Source: Devosia sp. FJ2-5-3 (lineage in GTDB: Bacteria; Pseudomonadota; Alphaproteobacteria; Rhizobiales; Devosiaceae). From it: a stretch of DNA of 64,000 nt. Location: the NCBI RefSeq assembly GCF_029201545.1, contig NZ_CP104007.1, forward strand, positions 310,001-374,000, in the 5' to 3' direction. Below are positions 1 to 8,127 of the stretch, in pieces (the stretch's first letter is position 1; the number at the start of each line of letters is the position of its first letter). The position numbers and the translations under genes were made by a program. The notes under the pieces are model-generated. The model was not told the origin of the DNA. It did no database searches and worked only from the letters and a program-made list of their open reading frames with translations.

Positions 1-1
1 C

Positions 2-316
2 CATTTCATCACCCAGCGCGTCACCGGGCTGATCAATGTCCTCTTCATCGGCCTCTTGCTCTACATCGTGGTGCGCGTGGCCGGACAGGACCGCACCGAT
101 CTCGTCGCCGTCATCGGCAATGGCTGGATCGGCATTCCGCTGGCCGTCCTCATCGGCATCGTCGCCATTCATATGCGCAACGGCATGCGCGATACGCTCG
201 AGGATTATCTCCACGACGCCATGTATCGCCTGGCCATGATGCTCAATACGCTTTTCTGCCTGATTATCGCGCTGGCCGGCATCGGCTCGGTGCTCAAGAT
301 CGTCTTCTGGGGTTGA
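2..316 (+). CDS. sdhD: Succinate dehydrogenase membrane anchor subunit (5' end outside window)
   Basis: The last 104 residues of the hydrophobic anchor of complex II, which holds heme b and the quinone site in the inner membrane. The start lies before the window. The visible part opens with [10 protein letters not shown], a typical SdhD N-terminal region, and has three hydrophobic stretches, the last ending [13 protein letters not shown] His in the second helix region ([10 protein letters not shown]) is the likely heme ligand by family analogy. The stop is followed six bases later by sdhA, so the genes are co-transcribed. Identity rests on context and on this pattern; the subunit diverges quickly in sequence. 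Confidence 0.88.
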   Translation, partial: HFITQRVTGLINVLFIGLLLYIVVRVAGQDRTDLVAVIGNGWIGIPLAVLIGIVAIHMRNGMRDTLEDYLHDAMYRLAMMLNTLFCLIIALAGIGSVLKIVFWG

Positions 317-321
317 TCACA

Positions 322-2133
322 ATGGCCAATTACGAACTGATCGACCACGAATTTGACGTGGTGGTGGTCGGCGCCGGCGGCGCGGGCCTGCGCGCCACGC
401 TCGGCATGGCCGAGCAGGGTTTCAATACCGCCTGCATCACCAAGGTGTTTCCCACCCGCTCGCACACTGTGGCGGCCCAGGGGGGCATTGCCGCTTCGCT
501 CCAGAATATGGGGCCCGATAGCTGGCAGTGGCACATGTACGACACCGTCAAGGGGTCGGACTGGCTCGGCGACAACGACGCCATGGAATATCTGGCGCGC
601 GAGGCCCCGGCCGCCATCTACGAGCTCGAGCACTATGGCGTGCCGTTCAGCCGGACCCAGGACGGCAAAATCTATCAGCGTCCGTTCGGCGGTCACATGA
701 CCGAATTCGGTGATGGCCCGCCGGTGCAGCGCACCTGTGCCGCCGCTGACCGGACCGGCCACGCAATCCTCCACACGCTCTATGGCCAGTCGGTCAAGAA
801 CGACGCGCAGTTCTTCATCGAGTATTTCGCGCTCGACCTCATCATGGGCGAGAATGGCGAATGCCAGGGCGTCATCGCCTGGAAGCTCGACGACGGCACG
901 CTGCACCGTTTTCGCGCGAAAATGGTCGTGCTGGCGACCGGCGGTTATGGCCGCTCTTACTTCTCCGCCACTTCGGCCCATACCTGCACCGGCGACGGCA
1001 ATGGCATGGTGGCCCGCGCCGGCCTGCCGCTGCAGGACATGGAATTCGTGCAGTTCCACCCCACCGGCATTTATGGTGCCGGCGTTCTCATCACCGAGGG
1101 CGCACGCGGCGAGGGCGGTTATCTCACCAATTCGGAAGGCGAGCGTTTTATGGAGCGCTATGCGCCCAACGCGAAAGACCTCGCCAGCCGTGACGTCGTC
1201 AGCCGCTGCATGACGCTCGAAATCCGCGAGGGTCGTGGTGTCGGTCCCAACAAGGACCACATCTATCTCCACCTCGATCACCTTGACCCCAAGGTGCTGC
1301 ATGAGCGCCTGCCGGGCATTACCGAATCGGCAAAAATCTTTGCCGGCGTCGACCTCACCCGCGAGCCGATCCCGGTGCTGCCGACGGTGCACTACAATAT
1401 GGGCGGCATTCCCGCGAACTATCACGGCGAAGTCCTCAACCCGACGGCCGACGATCCGACCCGCATCGTGCCGGGCCTGATGGCCGTGGGCGAAGCCGCC
1501 TGCGCCTCGGTGCATGGCGCCAATCGCCTGGGCTCCAATTCGCTCACCGATCTCGTGGTCTTCGGCCGCGCCGCCGCCTTGCGTGCCGGCAAGGTGCTCG
1601 ACAAGAGCGCCCCTGTCCCCGGCATCAACAAGGCCCAGGATGACAAGATCCTCGCCCGCTTCGATCGCCTGCGTAATGCCAATGGGTCCCAGCCCACCGC
1701 AAAACTGCGAGACGAAATGCAGCGCACCATGCAGGCCGATGCGGCGGTGTTCCGCACCGATGCCTCGCTCAAGCAGGGCGTCAAGGCAATGAGCGAAATC
1801 TACTCGCGCCTCCATGACGTTAGGGTCACCGACCGCTCGCTGATCTGGAATTCGGATCTCGTGGAAACCCTCGAGCTCGAAAACCTCATGGCCTGCGCCA
1901 TGACCACTGTGGTCTCGGCCGAAGCCCGCCAGGAAAGCCGCGGCGCCCATGCGCATGAGGATTTCCCCAATCGCGACGACGCCAATTGGCGCAAGCACAC
2001 GCTGAGCCATCTCGACGTCGCCACCGGCGCCGTGCGCCTCGATTATCGCCCGGTCATTACCGATCCGCTGACCCCTGAAGACCAGGGTGGCATCGATCTC
2101 AAGAAGATCGCCCCCAAGGCGCGAGTGTACTGA
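322..2133 (+). CDS. sdhA: Succinate dehydrogenase flavoprotein subunit
   Basis: Catalytic FAD subunit of complex II, oxidising succinate to fumarate in the TCA cycle on the cytoplasmic face of the membrane. 603 residues, normal length. The N-terminus has the dinucleotide-binding motif [13 protein letters not shown], then [11 protein letters not shown], whose His carries covalent FAD in this family. The substrate region includes [20 protein letters not shown]. An in-frame TTG nine bases upstream (313) would add three residues; ATG at 322 was chosen because [12 protein letters not shown] matches the usual family start. The stop overlaps the next start (TGATG). Confidence 0.97.
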   Translation: MANYELIDHEFDVVVVGAGGAGLRATLGMAEQGFNTACITKVFPTRSHTVAAQGGIAASLQNMGPDSWQWHMYDTVKGSDWLGDNDAMEYLAREAPAAIYELEHYGVPFSRTQDGKIYQRPFGGHMTEFGDGPPVQRTCAAADRTGHAILHTLYGQSVKNDAQFFIEYFALDLIMGENGECQGVIAWKLDDGTLHRFRAKMVVLATGGYGRSYFSATSAHTCTGDGNGMVARAGLPLQDMEFVQFHPTGIYGAGVLITEGARGEGGYLTNSEGERFMERYAPNAKDLASRDVVSRCMTLEIREGRGVGPNKDHIYLHLDHLDPKVLHERLPGITESAKIFAGVDLTREPIPVLPTVHYNMGGIPANYHGEVLNPTADDPTRIVPGLMAVGEAACASVHGANRLGSNSLTDLVVFGRAAALRAGKVLDKSAPVPGINKAQDDKILARFDRLRNANGSQPTAKLRDEMQRTMQADAAVFRTDASLKQGVKAMSEIYSRLHDVRVTDRSLIWNSDLVETLELENLMACAMTTVVSAEARQESRGAHAHEDFPNRDDANWRKHTLSHLDVATGAVRLDYRPVITDPLTPEDQGGIDLKKIAPKARVY

Positions 2134-2420
2134 TGCGCAGGTTTTCTATCGCCCTTACCGCGCTGGCCCTCGTCAGCCCCGCCTTTGCCGCTGCCCCGAC
2201 GGCGTCGCAAAAGCAGGAATTCTTCGAGGTCTGCGTGGGCATCTCGCAAAATCAGGAATTGTGCGCCTGCAAGGCCGATGCCGCCATGACGCTGATCGAC
2301 GAGCGCTTCATGGGCGTCGTCATCGCCTCGATGAAAGGCGGCGCGCCCGCTGCGGCCGATTACAATGCCTACAATACCTACGTCGCCAAATCGAACCAGG
2401 TGTGCAAGCCCAACTATTGA
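2133..2420 (+). CDS. Small secreted Cys-containing protein between sdhA and sdhB
   Basis: 95 residues, not recognised. The N-terminus is a clear Sec signal peptide ([19 protein letters not shown]), with likely cleavage after AFA, giving a mature periplasmic protein of about 76 residues. The mature part has four Cys: VCVG, a CAC pair (ELCACKADA) and one near the C-terminus (QVCKPNY), compatible with two disulfides or a metal site. Its ATG overlaps the sdhA stop by one base, and sdhB follows after a 56-base gap, so it is translated from the sdh mRNA. A role in assembling or protecting complex II is possible but only inferred from position. Confidence 0.75.
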   Translation: MRRFSIALTALALVSPAFAAAPTASQKQEFFEVCVGISQNQELCACKADAAMTLIDERFMGVVIASMKGGAPAAADYNAYNTYVAKSNQVCKPNY

Positions 2421-2476
2421 GGCCGCCGCCCATCGACCCCTACCGCGCCGGTTGAGAGGCGCAACATGAGGATAAA

Positions 2477-3259
2477 ATGGCCGAACTGACATTGCGCAAG
2501 GCCGATCAGCCGCACAAGGGCAAGACCTGGTCCAGGCCGGAAGGCGCAACGCGCCTGCGCGAATACCACATCTATCGCTACGACCCGGACAAGAACGAGA
2601 ACCCGCGCATCGACACCTATTTCGTCGATCTCGACAATTGCGGGCCGATGGTTCTCGATGCGCTGCTCTATATCAAGAACAATATCGATCCGACCCTGAC
2701 CCTGCGCCGCTCCTGCCGCGAGGGCATTTGCGGCTCGTGCTCGATGAACATCAACGGGCTCAATACGCTGGCCTGCACCAAGGGCATGGACGATTCGACC
2801 GGCCCGGTAAAAATCTATCCGCTGCCGCATATGCCGGTGGTCAAGGACCTCGTCCCCGACCTCACCAATTTCTACGCCCAGCATCGCGCCATCGAGCCCT
2901 GGCTCAAGACCACTTCGCCCACGCCGCAAAAGGAATGGACGCAGTCGGTGGAAAGCCGCGCCAAGCTCGACGGGCTCTACGAATGTATCCTGTGCGCCTG
3001 CTGCTCGACCTCGTGCCCGTCCTATTGGTGGAATGGCGAGAAATATCTCGGCCCCGCAGCGCTGCTCCAGGCCTATCGCTGGCTCATCGACAGCCGCGAC
3101 GAGACCACCAATGAGCGCCTCGACAATCTTGAAGACCCCTTCAAGCTCTATCGCTGCCACACGATCATGAACTGCACCAAGGTCTGCCCCAAGGGCCTCA
3201 ACCCCGCCAAGGCCATCGCCCAGATCAAGAAGATGATGGTCGAACGCAAGGCGGCTTAA
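2477..3259 (+). CDS. sdhB: Succinate dehydrogenase iron-sulfur subunit
   Basis: Electron-transfer subunit of complex II, carrying electrons from FAD to quinone. 260 residues, full length. Three cluster motifs are visible: the [2Fe-2S] loop [12 protein letters not shown] with a later Cys (NTLAC), then [12 protein letters not shown] and [14 protein letters not shown] for the [4Fe-4S] and [3Fe-4S] clusters. An intrinsic terminator follows 23 bases after the stop. The last 12 codons, the stop and the terminator are copied again about 282 bases downstream (see the repeat zone). Confidence 0.97.
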   Translation: MAELTLRKADQPHKGKTWSRPEGATRLREYHIYRYDPDKNENPRIDTYFVDLDNCGPMVLDALLYIKNNIDPTLTLRRSCREGICGSCSMNINGLNTLACTKGMDDSTGPVKIYPLPHMPVVKDLVPDLTNFYAQHRAIEPWLKTTSPTPQKEWTQSVESRAKLDGLYECILCACCSTSCPSYWWNGEKYLGPAALLQAYRWLIDSRDETTNERLDNLEDPFKLYRCHTIMNCTKVCPKGLNPAKAIAQIKKMMVERKAA

Positions 3260-3282
3260 TTTCTCTGGTCCCAGATCTAAGA

Positions 3283-3312
3283 AGCCCGCGGTGCCGCTGC
3301 GGGCTTTTTTTT
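3283..3312 (+). terminator. Intrinsic terminator of the sdh operon
   Basis: The stem AGCCCGC / GCGGGCT encloses a short loop and runs into eight T, 23 bases after the sdhB stop. Confidence 0.88.
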
Positions 3313-3337
3313 GTGCAGACGCCCGCCCCACCCACCA

Positions 3338-3417
3338 TGTCATCCCCGCGAAAGCGGGGACCTCCGTTACCTTGCTCCCGATTGAAAACAGAGGTTCCCG
3401 CTTTCGCGGGAATGACA
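3338..3417. repeat. REP-like palindromic element, copy 1
   Basis: An 80-base imperfect inverted repeat. The left arm begins TGTCATCCCCGCGAAAGCGG and the right arm ends with its complement, CGCTTTCGCGGGAATGACA. Each arm is also a hairpin: the left is a six-base stem (CCCCGC/GCGGGG) closed by GAAA, the right is CCCGC/GCGGG around TTTC. The middle (GACCTC ... GAGG) extends the large palindrome. Copies 1 and 2 are nearly identical across their length. Confidence 0.92.
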
Positions 3418-3429
3418 CCGCGCGAGACT

Positions 3430-3504
3430 CCACCCCTGTGCAGCAATCTCCGGATAAAGATCACGCCACTCCGGGTTTTCCATCTCGATCAACTCGATCT
3501 TCCA
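3430..3504 (-). pseudogene. 3' remnant of a GIY-YIG nuclease gene, copy 1
   Basis: Read on the minus strand this encodes WKIELIEMENPEWRDLYPEI followed by AAQG, against WKIALIEQENPDWRDLYPEI and AAQG in the intact gene that follows. The differences are conservative amino-acid changes, so this tail once belonged to a functional diverged paralogue. The stop codon is changed from TGA to TGG. The rest of the gene is gone: the fragment is cut directly by the duplicated sdhB tail. Confidence 0.8.
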
Positions 3505-3541
3505 GATCAAGAAGATGATGGTCGAACGCAAGGCGGCTTAA
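3503..3541 (+). pseudogene. Duplicated 3' tail of sdhB
   Basis: From CAGATCAAGAAGATGATGGT onward this repeats bases 3221-3259, encoding the C-terminal [12 protein letters not shown] and the stop. It has no start or upstream coding part and is a duplication scar. The downstream sequence, including the terminator, is copied too with a few substitutions. Confidence 0.9.
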
Positions 3542-3563
3542 TTTCTCTGGTTCCAGATCTAAG

Positions 3564-3590
3564 AAGCCCGCGGTTCCGCCGCGGGCTTGT
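3564..3590 (+). terminator. Duplicated copy of the sdh terminator
   Basis: The stem AGCCCGCGG / CCGCGGGCT is longer than in the original, but its T tract is broken (TTGTTTGTT). It has no gene of its own to terminate. Confidence 0.7.
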
Positions 3591-3625
3591 TTGTTCCTTG
3601 TGCACCTATGGCCGCTCCACCACCA

Positions 3626-3704
3626 TGTCATCCCCGCGAAAGCGGGGACCTCCGTTACCTTGCTCCCGATTGAAACAGAGGTTCCCGCTTTCGCGGGAAT
3701 GACA
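3626..3704. repeat. REP-like palindromic element, copy 2
   Basis: 79 bases, the same as copy 1 apart from a one-base shorter A tract in the centre. It ends 12 bases beyond the stop of the intact GIY-YIG gene. Confidence 0.92.
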
Positions 3705-3716
3705 CCGCGCGAGACT

Positions 3717-4016
3717 TCACCCCTGTGCCGCAATCTCAGGATAAAGATCGCGCCAGTCCGGGTTCTCTTGCTCAATGAGCGCGATCTTCCAGTCCCGCCG
3801 CCACTTCTTGAGGCGCTTCTCCCGCAGAATTGCCGCCTCAACATCTTCGTGGACTTCAACGTAAACCAGCCGATGAATGTGGTACCAGCTGGTCTGTCCG
3901 CGGACGAGTTCTTCGCGGTGAATGTACACCCGGCCGATCAAGTTTCCGGTGACGCCAATATAGAGCGCACCGTATTTCCGGCTGGCGAGAATATAGACGT
4001 AGTAGACCTTGGTCAT
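3717..4016 (-). CDS. GIY-YIG nuclease superfamily protein (URI-type), flanked by REP elements
   Basis: 99 residues, a stand-alone GIY-YIG domain of the UvrC/URI type (COG2827-like), the usual size for this family. The N-terminus MTKVYYVYILASRKYG is followed by ALYIGVTGNL, giving the VYI ... YIG halves of the signature; an Arg-rich helix with Glu follows. Family members are predicted single-domain endonucleases and most are uncharacterised. ATG at 4016 was chosen; a GTG at 4031 would add five residues. The gene lies between REP copies 2 and 3 with only 12 and about 50 bases to spare, and two remnants of related genes lie beside other REP copies. The likely function is linked to the repeats, but that is inferred. 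Confidence 0.85.
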   Translation of the reverse strand: MTKVYYVYILASRKYGALYIGVTGNLIGRVYIHREELVRGQTSWYHIHRLVYVEVHEDVEAAILREKRLKKWRRDWKIALIEQENPDWRDLYPEIAAQG

Positions 4017-4067
4017 TGGCCACTCGGTCACTCAAGGTGCGACCACTCAACCATCAGTTCCCCACCA

Positions 4068-4147
4068 TGTCATCCCCGCGAAAGCGGGGAGCCGAGCTTT
4101 CATTTGTGCAGCATAAAACAAAGGTTCCCGCTTTCGCGGGAATGACA
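4068..4147. repeat. REP-like palindromic element, copy 3
   Basis: Both outer arms match copies 1 and 2 (TGTCATCCCCGCGAAAGCGG at left, TTCCCGCTTTCGCGGGAA at right), but the central 35 bases differ. Arm conservation with a free centre suggests that the arms are the functional part. Confidence 0.9.
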
Positions 4148-4161
4148 CAGCGAAAGATACC

Positions 4162-4186
4162 CCCTCATGTGCCGCAATCTCCGGAT
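4162..4186 (-). pseudogene. Minimal 3' remnant of a GIY-YIG gene, copy 3
   Basis: On the minus strand this reads HPEIAAHEG, matching the YPEIAAQG end of the intact gene. It lies 15 bases from REP copy 3, as the intact gene lies 12 bases from copy 2. It is joined directly to GCGACCATTCAACCATCAG, which matches the sequence just upstream of the intact gene (4040-4058). So nearly the whole gene has been deleted between its flanks. Confidence 0.65.
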
Positions 4187-4215
4187 GCGACCATTCAACC
4201 ATCAGCTCCCCACGA

Positions 4216-4295
4216 TGTCATCCCTGCGAAGGCGGGGACCTCTGTTCATCTTTGAGCCGCCCCGAACCAAAGCTTCCCGCGTCCTTATGAATGAC
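4216..4295. repeat. REP-like palindromic element, degenerate copy 4
   Basis: The left arm TGTCATCCCTGCGAAGGCGG has two changes. The right arm is eroded (TTCCCGCGTCCTTATGAATG). Position and flanks match the other copies. Confidence 0.75.
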
Positions 4296-4306
4296 GCCGA
4301 GCACAC

Positions 4307-4335
4307 AAAAAAACGGCGGAGCTTTCACCCCGCCG
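4307..4335 (-). terminator. Intrinsic terminator of the seven-repeat protein gene
   Basis: On the minus strand the stem CGGCGG / CCGCCG is followed by seven T. It lies 27 bases past the stop of the gene at 4363. Confidence 0.8.
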
Positions 4336-4362
4336 CCCAAATTCCTCAAAAACCCAAAAACC

Positions 4363-5907
4363 TCAGCTTTCGCTGTCGACCAGCATGATGGTGCCGGCCT
4401 CGAAGGCGGCCTTGCAGTCATTGGCGTCGGCGAGGCGGTCGCTTTCCAGCAGGGTCGTGGCCGTGCCCGGGCCTTCGAAGCGCGGATCGTCGCATTCCCC
4501 GTCATCGGCATAGCTCGAGGAATTGTCGCCGAAGTCGATCTCCGAGCTGTCATAGGGTGCGCCGGCGGCATATTCGGGCGAATAGACGGCGCGGATCGAG
4601 ATCTGGCCCTCATCGAGCAGGGCCTTGCAGTCCGTTGCGTCGCCCATAAGGTCTTCGGCGAGCAGCTTCTTGTCGACGCCCGGGCCGGTAAAGCGCAAAT
4701 CGTCGCATTCGCCATCATTGGCCCAGCGCGAAAAGTCCGAGCCGAAATCGAAGGCCATGGCGCTCTTTTCGCCCTGGAACTGGGCGGTGCCGGCTTCATA
4801 GGCGGCGCGGCAATCGCTGGCGTCGCGACGGATATCGGCCGCGAGCGTTTCCCGGGCCACGCCGGTTCCGGTAAAGCGGGGATCGTCGCATTCCCCGTCA
4901 TTGGCCCATTCCGAGGAATCGTCGCCGAATACGATGTCAGCGTCGGCGAGCGGCTGCGCAGCAACGCCCCCATCGGCCTCGTCGCTGAAGGTCACGGTCC
5001 CGGCCTCATAGGCGGCGCGGCAATCGGTGGCGTCCTTCAGCCGGTCCTCGTCTACCAGTTCAGCGGCGGCGCCAGCACCGGTGAAGCGGGGATCGTCGCA
5101 TTCGCCGTCATTGGCCCATTTGGAGCTGTCGTCGCCAAAGTCGATTTCGGGGCGAACCATGGGCTGGGCGGCCGTGTCGCCATCGCTTTGCTCGCCAAAA
5201 GTCACGGTCCCCGCCTCATAGGCGGCGCGGCAATCGGTGGCGTCCTTCAGCCGGTCCTCGTCCACCAGCTCGGCGGCCGCGCCAGCTCCGGTGAAGCGGG
5301 GATCGTCGCATTCGCCGTCATTGGCCCATTTGGAGCTGTCGTCGCCAAAGTCGATTTCGGGGCGAACCATGGGCTGGGCGGCCGTGTCGCCATCGCTTTG
5401 TTCGCCAAAAATCACGGTCCCGGCCTCATAGGCGGCGCGGCAGTCGGTGGCGTCCTTCAGCCGGTCCTCGTCCACCAACTCGGCCGCGGCGCCGGCCCCG
5501 GTGAAGCGGGGATCGTCGCATTCGCCATCATTGGCCCATTGCGAGCTGTCGTCGCCAAAATCGATCTCGGCGCGGGCGACCGGTGCGGTCGGGGCCGAGG
5601 GTGTCGCGGTCGGCGCGGGAGGCCGCGCGGTCCCGTCTTCGGCCTTCAGAATTGCCGTGCCCGCATCAAAAGCGGCGCTGCAATCGGTGGCGTCCTTCAA
5701 GAGATCGGCGTCGACCACTTCATCGGCAACGCCCGAGCCTTCGAATCGCGGGTCGTCGCATTCTCCGTCCTTGGCCCAGGGAGAGCTGTCGTCACCAAAA
5801 TCGATTGCGGAAGGGGCGTTTGTTTGTGCCGTGCTCGGTAAAGTGCCGGCACTCGCCAGCAACAGGCCGAGAAGCGACCCGGCGATGACCCTGCTTGAAA
5901 AGCGCAT
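4363..5907 (-). CDS. Secreted protein with seven acidic Cys-containing repeats
   Basis: 514 residues. The start at 5907 was chosen because GGGAGGACAGTCC lies just upstream and MRFSSRVIAGSLLGLLLASA is a clear signal peptide. The mature protein has seven repeats of about 50-55 residues built on IDFGDDSSxWANDGECDD, PRFxGxG and DATDCxAAxxxG. Each has two Cys (GECDD and TDC), probably one disulfide, and many Asp that could bind Ca2+. Repeats 2-4 are almost identical even in DNA; repeats 1, 6 and 7 are the most divergent. Linkers are Pro/Ala/Thr-rich after repeat 1. No catalytic motif was seen. It is probably a periplasmic or surface binding protein; ligand unknown. It has its own terminator and is monocistronic. 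Confidence 0.85.
   Translation of the reverse strand: MRFSSRVIAGSLLGLLLASAGTLPSTAQTNAPSAIDFGDDSSPWAKDGECDDPRFEGSGVADEVVDADLLKDATDCSAAFDAGTAILKAEDGTARPPAPTATPSAPTAPVARAEIDFGDDSSQWANDGECDDPRFTGAGAAAELVDEDRLKDATDCRAAYEAGTVIFGEQSDGDTAAQPMVRPEIDFGDDSSKWANDGECDDPRFTGAGAAAELVDEDRLKDATDCRAAYEAGTVTFGEQSDGDTAAQPMVRPEIDFGDDSSKWANDGECDDPRFTGAGAAAELVDEDRLKDATDCRAAYEAGTVTFSDEADGGVAAQPLADADIVFGDDSSEWANDGECDDPRFTGTGVARETLAADIRRDASDCRAAYEAGTAQFQGEKSAMAFDFGSDFSRWANDGECDDLRFTGPGVDKKLLAEDLMGDATDCKALLDEGQISIRAVYSPEYAAGAPYDSSEIDFGDNSSSYADDGECDDPRFEGPGTATTLLESDRLADANDCKAAFEAGTIMLVDSES
4996..5620. repeat. 210-base tandem repeats inside the secreted-protein gene
   Basis: Three successive in-frame units of 210 bases. 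For example GGCGTCCTTCAGCCGGTCCT recurs near 5028, 5238 and 5448. The first two are almost identical, including synonymous positions and the linker encoding DGDTAAQPMVRP. This indicates recent unit duplication or gene conversion, and copy number may vary between strains. Confidence 0.9.
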
Positions 5908-5983
5908 GGACTGTCCTCCCGCTTGGTGTTGTGGAAGCACACTATAGCGGCTTTGTGACCGCCATGAGCGTGCAAGAGCAGAA

Positions 5984-6931
5984 TTATTTGCCCGTCGAGG
6001 CTGCCTTCCTCTCGCTGCCGGCAAAGAGCGAGGAGCCCAGCAGCACCAGCGCCGTGCCGATCGCGTGGTAGATGGTGAAGGCTTCTCCCAGAATGATGAC
6101 GGCCAGCGCGATGGTGGCTATGGGGCCGAACGAGGCGGTCGACGAGGTCGCCCGTGCCCCGATCCGGGCGATGCCGGCATTGAGCAGGAAGGAGGGCAAT
6201 ATGGTCCCGAACACTCCCAGCATGACCCCATAGAACCAGATGCTGGGCGAGAGTTCGGTAAAGCCGGAAACACCCGAGATGACGAGGCTCTGGCCGATGG
6301 CGAAGACACCGGCGGTGGCCATGCCGACGCAGGTGAACAGCGCCGAGCCGACGATCAGCATCTCGCGCCGCGCCAGATGCTGGTAGAGCGCAAAGACAAT
6401 GGCCGAGCCCAGGACGAGCAGCGTGCCGATCATCAGGCCATCGGGCCGCACCGCAAGGCTCCAGCCGAAGATCACCAGCAGCCCCGAATAGGTGATGAGC
6501 ATGGGTAGGATCAGCCGCCACTTCATCCGGTCGCCGAAAAACCAGACCCCGAAGAAGAAGACGAAGAAGGGATAGGTGAACAGCACCAGTCGCTCATATT
6601 GGGCGTCGACGAAGGCCAGGCCGGCAAAATCAAGATAGCTCGAGACATAATAGCCCATGGTTCCCACGGCCATGCAGGGCAGGATGCGCTTCGGCGTCAA
6701 AAGGCCAAGCCGCTTGTCCCCGCGGCGCAGCAGCATGACCAGGATGACGAGATAGACCGGCACGGCGATCAGCATGCGCAGGGCCATCACCATCTCGGTC
6801 GATGCGCCCTCGGCATAGGCCAGCTTGGCAAAAATCCCCTTTGTGGAAAACAGCACGGCCCCGGCAAGGGCATATCCATAGCCCACCATGTCGAAGGGGG
6901 CAGGGGCGTTTTCACTGGAGGCAGTCGTCAT
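5984..6931 (-). CDS. EamA-family (DMT superfamily) inner-membrane exporter
   Basis: 315 residues with about ten hydrophobic segments in two EamA halves, typical of the 10-TMS drug/metabolite transporters that export amino acids or other metabolites. The first helix contains YGYALAGAVLFSTKGIFAKL, and the second half ends in a helix-rich region with a basic tail (SERKAASTGK). ATG at 6931 (MTTASSENAPAPFD) was chosen; the longer reading frame upstream is Arg-rich and unlike the family. The substrate cannot be predicted. A 20-base repeat motif lies about 180 bases upstream. Confidence 0.85.
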   Translation of the reverse strand: MTTASSENAPAPFDMVGYGYALAGAVLFSTKGIFAKLAYAEGASTEMVMALRMLIAVPVYLVILVMLLRRGDKRLGLLTPKRILPCMAVGTMGYYVSSYLDFAGLAFVDAQYERLVLFTYPFFVFFFGVWFFGDRMKWRLILPMLITYSGLLVIFGWSLAVRPDGLMIGTLLVLGSAIVFALYQHLARREMLIVGSALFTCVGMATAGVFAIGQSLVISGVSGFTELSPSIWFYGVMLGVFGTILPSFLLNAGIARIGARATSSTASFGPIATIALAVIILGEAFTIYHAIGTALVLLGSSLFAGSERKAASTGK

Positions 6932-7108
6932 GGTGGGGTCTACTTGTTCCTCGTCGCATGGCGAGGATTGGCCCCGCCCGGCGGGCCGATGCAACCAGGG
7001 GTTGGAGGCCGGCCTGCGGCGCGGGCGCGACTCAATCTCGAAAGTCCGGACGAGGCAAGTCCGCGCGGCGGCAAAGTGTTCCCCTTTGCGCAATAAGGCC
7101 GTCCAAAT

Positions 7109-7128
7109 GCTAACAGTCTGCTAACCAA
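7109..7128 (-). repeat. 20-base recurrent motif, copy A
   Basis: Minus-strand TTGGTTAGCAGACTGTTAGC, identical to copies at 54065 and 59205. It contains the direct repeat GTTAGC-N5-GTTAGC, spaced 11 bases (one helical turn). It lies 38 bases beyond the xerC stop and points towards the EamA gene. Confidence 0.8.
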
Positions 7129-7164
7129 TAGCCACTTGATGCTGTCGATCGCAGGCGGCTGCAC

Positions 7165-8094
7165 TCACCCCCTCGGATGGGCCTTGGCATAGCTTTCGAG
7201 CAGGCGCTCGGTGTCGACGGCGGTATAGATCTGGGTGGTGGCAAGGCTCGCATGGCCCAGCAATTCCTGGATCGAGCGGAGGTCGCCGCCCTTGCCGAGA
7301 AGGTGGGTGGCAAAGGAATGGCGCAGCGCATGGGGGGTCGCCGAGGGCGGCAGGCCAAGGGCCGAGCGCAGCAATTCCATCCGTTTCTGGATCAGTCGCG
7401 GCGACAGGACACCGCCCTTCACCCCGCGAAAGATCGGGTCTTCATCCCATGTTTTATAAGGACTTAGCTTGAGATAGGTGTCGATCGCCTGACGCACCGG
7501 CGCGATCAGGGGCACCATGCGCACCCGCCCCCCCTTGCCGGTCACCCGCAGCACATCGGCCTCGAGATCGGCCTTGGTCAGCGCCAGCGCCTCGGAAATA
7601 CGCAGCCCGGCCCCGTAGCAGAGCGAAATCACCGCCATATCGCGGGCGCCAACCCAGGGCTCTTCTTCCATTTCGTTCGTGGCGGCAATGGTTTGCCGGG
7701 CTTCGATCACCGTCAGCGCCTTGGGCAGGGACCGCCCGACCTTGGGCGTGCGGATGACGTTCAGGGCTTCGGTTGCGAGGATATTCTCCCGTTCGAGAAA
7801 TCCAAAAAAGCTCTTGATGGCCGAAAGAACCCGCGCCAGCGAGCGGGAGCCGAGGCTTTCCTCGCGACGCTGGGCCATGAAGGCGCGGATATCGGCGCCG
7901 CGCAATTCCTTCAAGGATTGCAGGGTGATAGGCCCGCCCATATGGCCGGCCAGAAAGCTCATGAACTGCGAGAGATCGCGCGAATAGGCTTCCAGCGTCT
8001 TGGGCGCGAGGCGTTTGACCGAGCCAAGCTCCCGCATCCAGCCGGCGATCTGGGATTGAATGAAGGCATCGGTGGCAAAGGCTGCGTCGGTCAT
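7165..8094 (-). CDS. xerC: Tyrosine recombinase XerC
   Basis: 309 residues; the recombinase that, with XerD, resolves chromosome dimers at dif. The N-terminal SAM-like core-binding domain covers about residues 10-105. The catalytic domain shows Arg in GAGLRISEAL, Lys in RVTGKGGRVRMV, the HALRHSFATHLL box (His and Arg), His in LLGHASL and the nucleophilic Tyr in TQIYTAVD. All active residues are present, so the enzyme should be active. Placement near priA is standard for Hyphomicrobiales and favours XerC over XerD; no phage or integron features accompany it. Confidence 0.9.
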   Translation of the reverse strand: MTDAAFATDAFIQSQIAGWMRELGSVKRLAPKTLEAYSRDLSQFMSFLAGHMGGPITLQSLKELRGADIRAFMAQRREESLGSRSLARVLSAIKSFFGFLERENILATEALNVIRTPKVGRSLPKALTVIEARQTIAATNEMEEEPWVGARDMAVISLCYGAGLRISEALALTKADLEADVLRVTGKGGRVRMVPLIAPVRQAIDTYLKLSPYKTWDEDPIFRGVKGGVLSPRLIQKRMELLRSALGLPPSATPHALRHSFATHLLGKGGDLRSIQELLGHASLATTQIYTAVDTERLLESYAKAHPRG

Positions 8095-8127
8095 GGCTTG
8101 AGATTACCGCCCTCTGGTTAGCAATCT

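Noticed and set aside
205-2010. 601-codon open frame opposite sdhA
   Set aside because: Antisense shadow of a conserved high-GC gene; no family match and no ribosome site.
3291-4255. Several short frames encoding IPAKAGTS and FAGMT-like peptides
   Set aside because: These are translations of the REP element and are not genes.
3338-4295. CRISPR array
   Set aside because: Only four palindromic repeats with unequal spacing, gene fragments in between and no cas genes.
7165-8094. Phage or island integrase
   Set aside because: Length, motifs and the conserved neighbourhood next to priA identify XerC.
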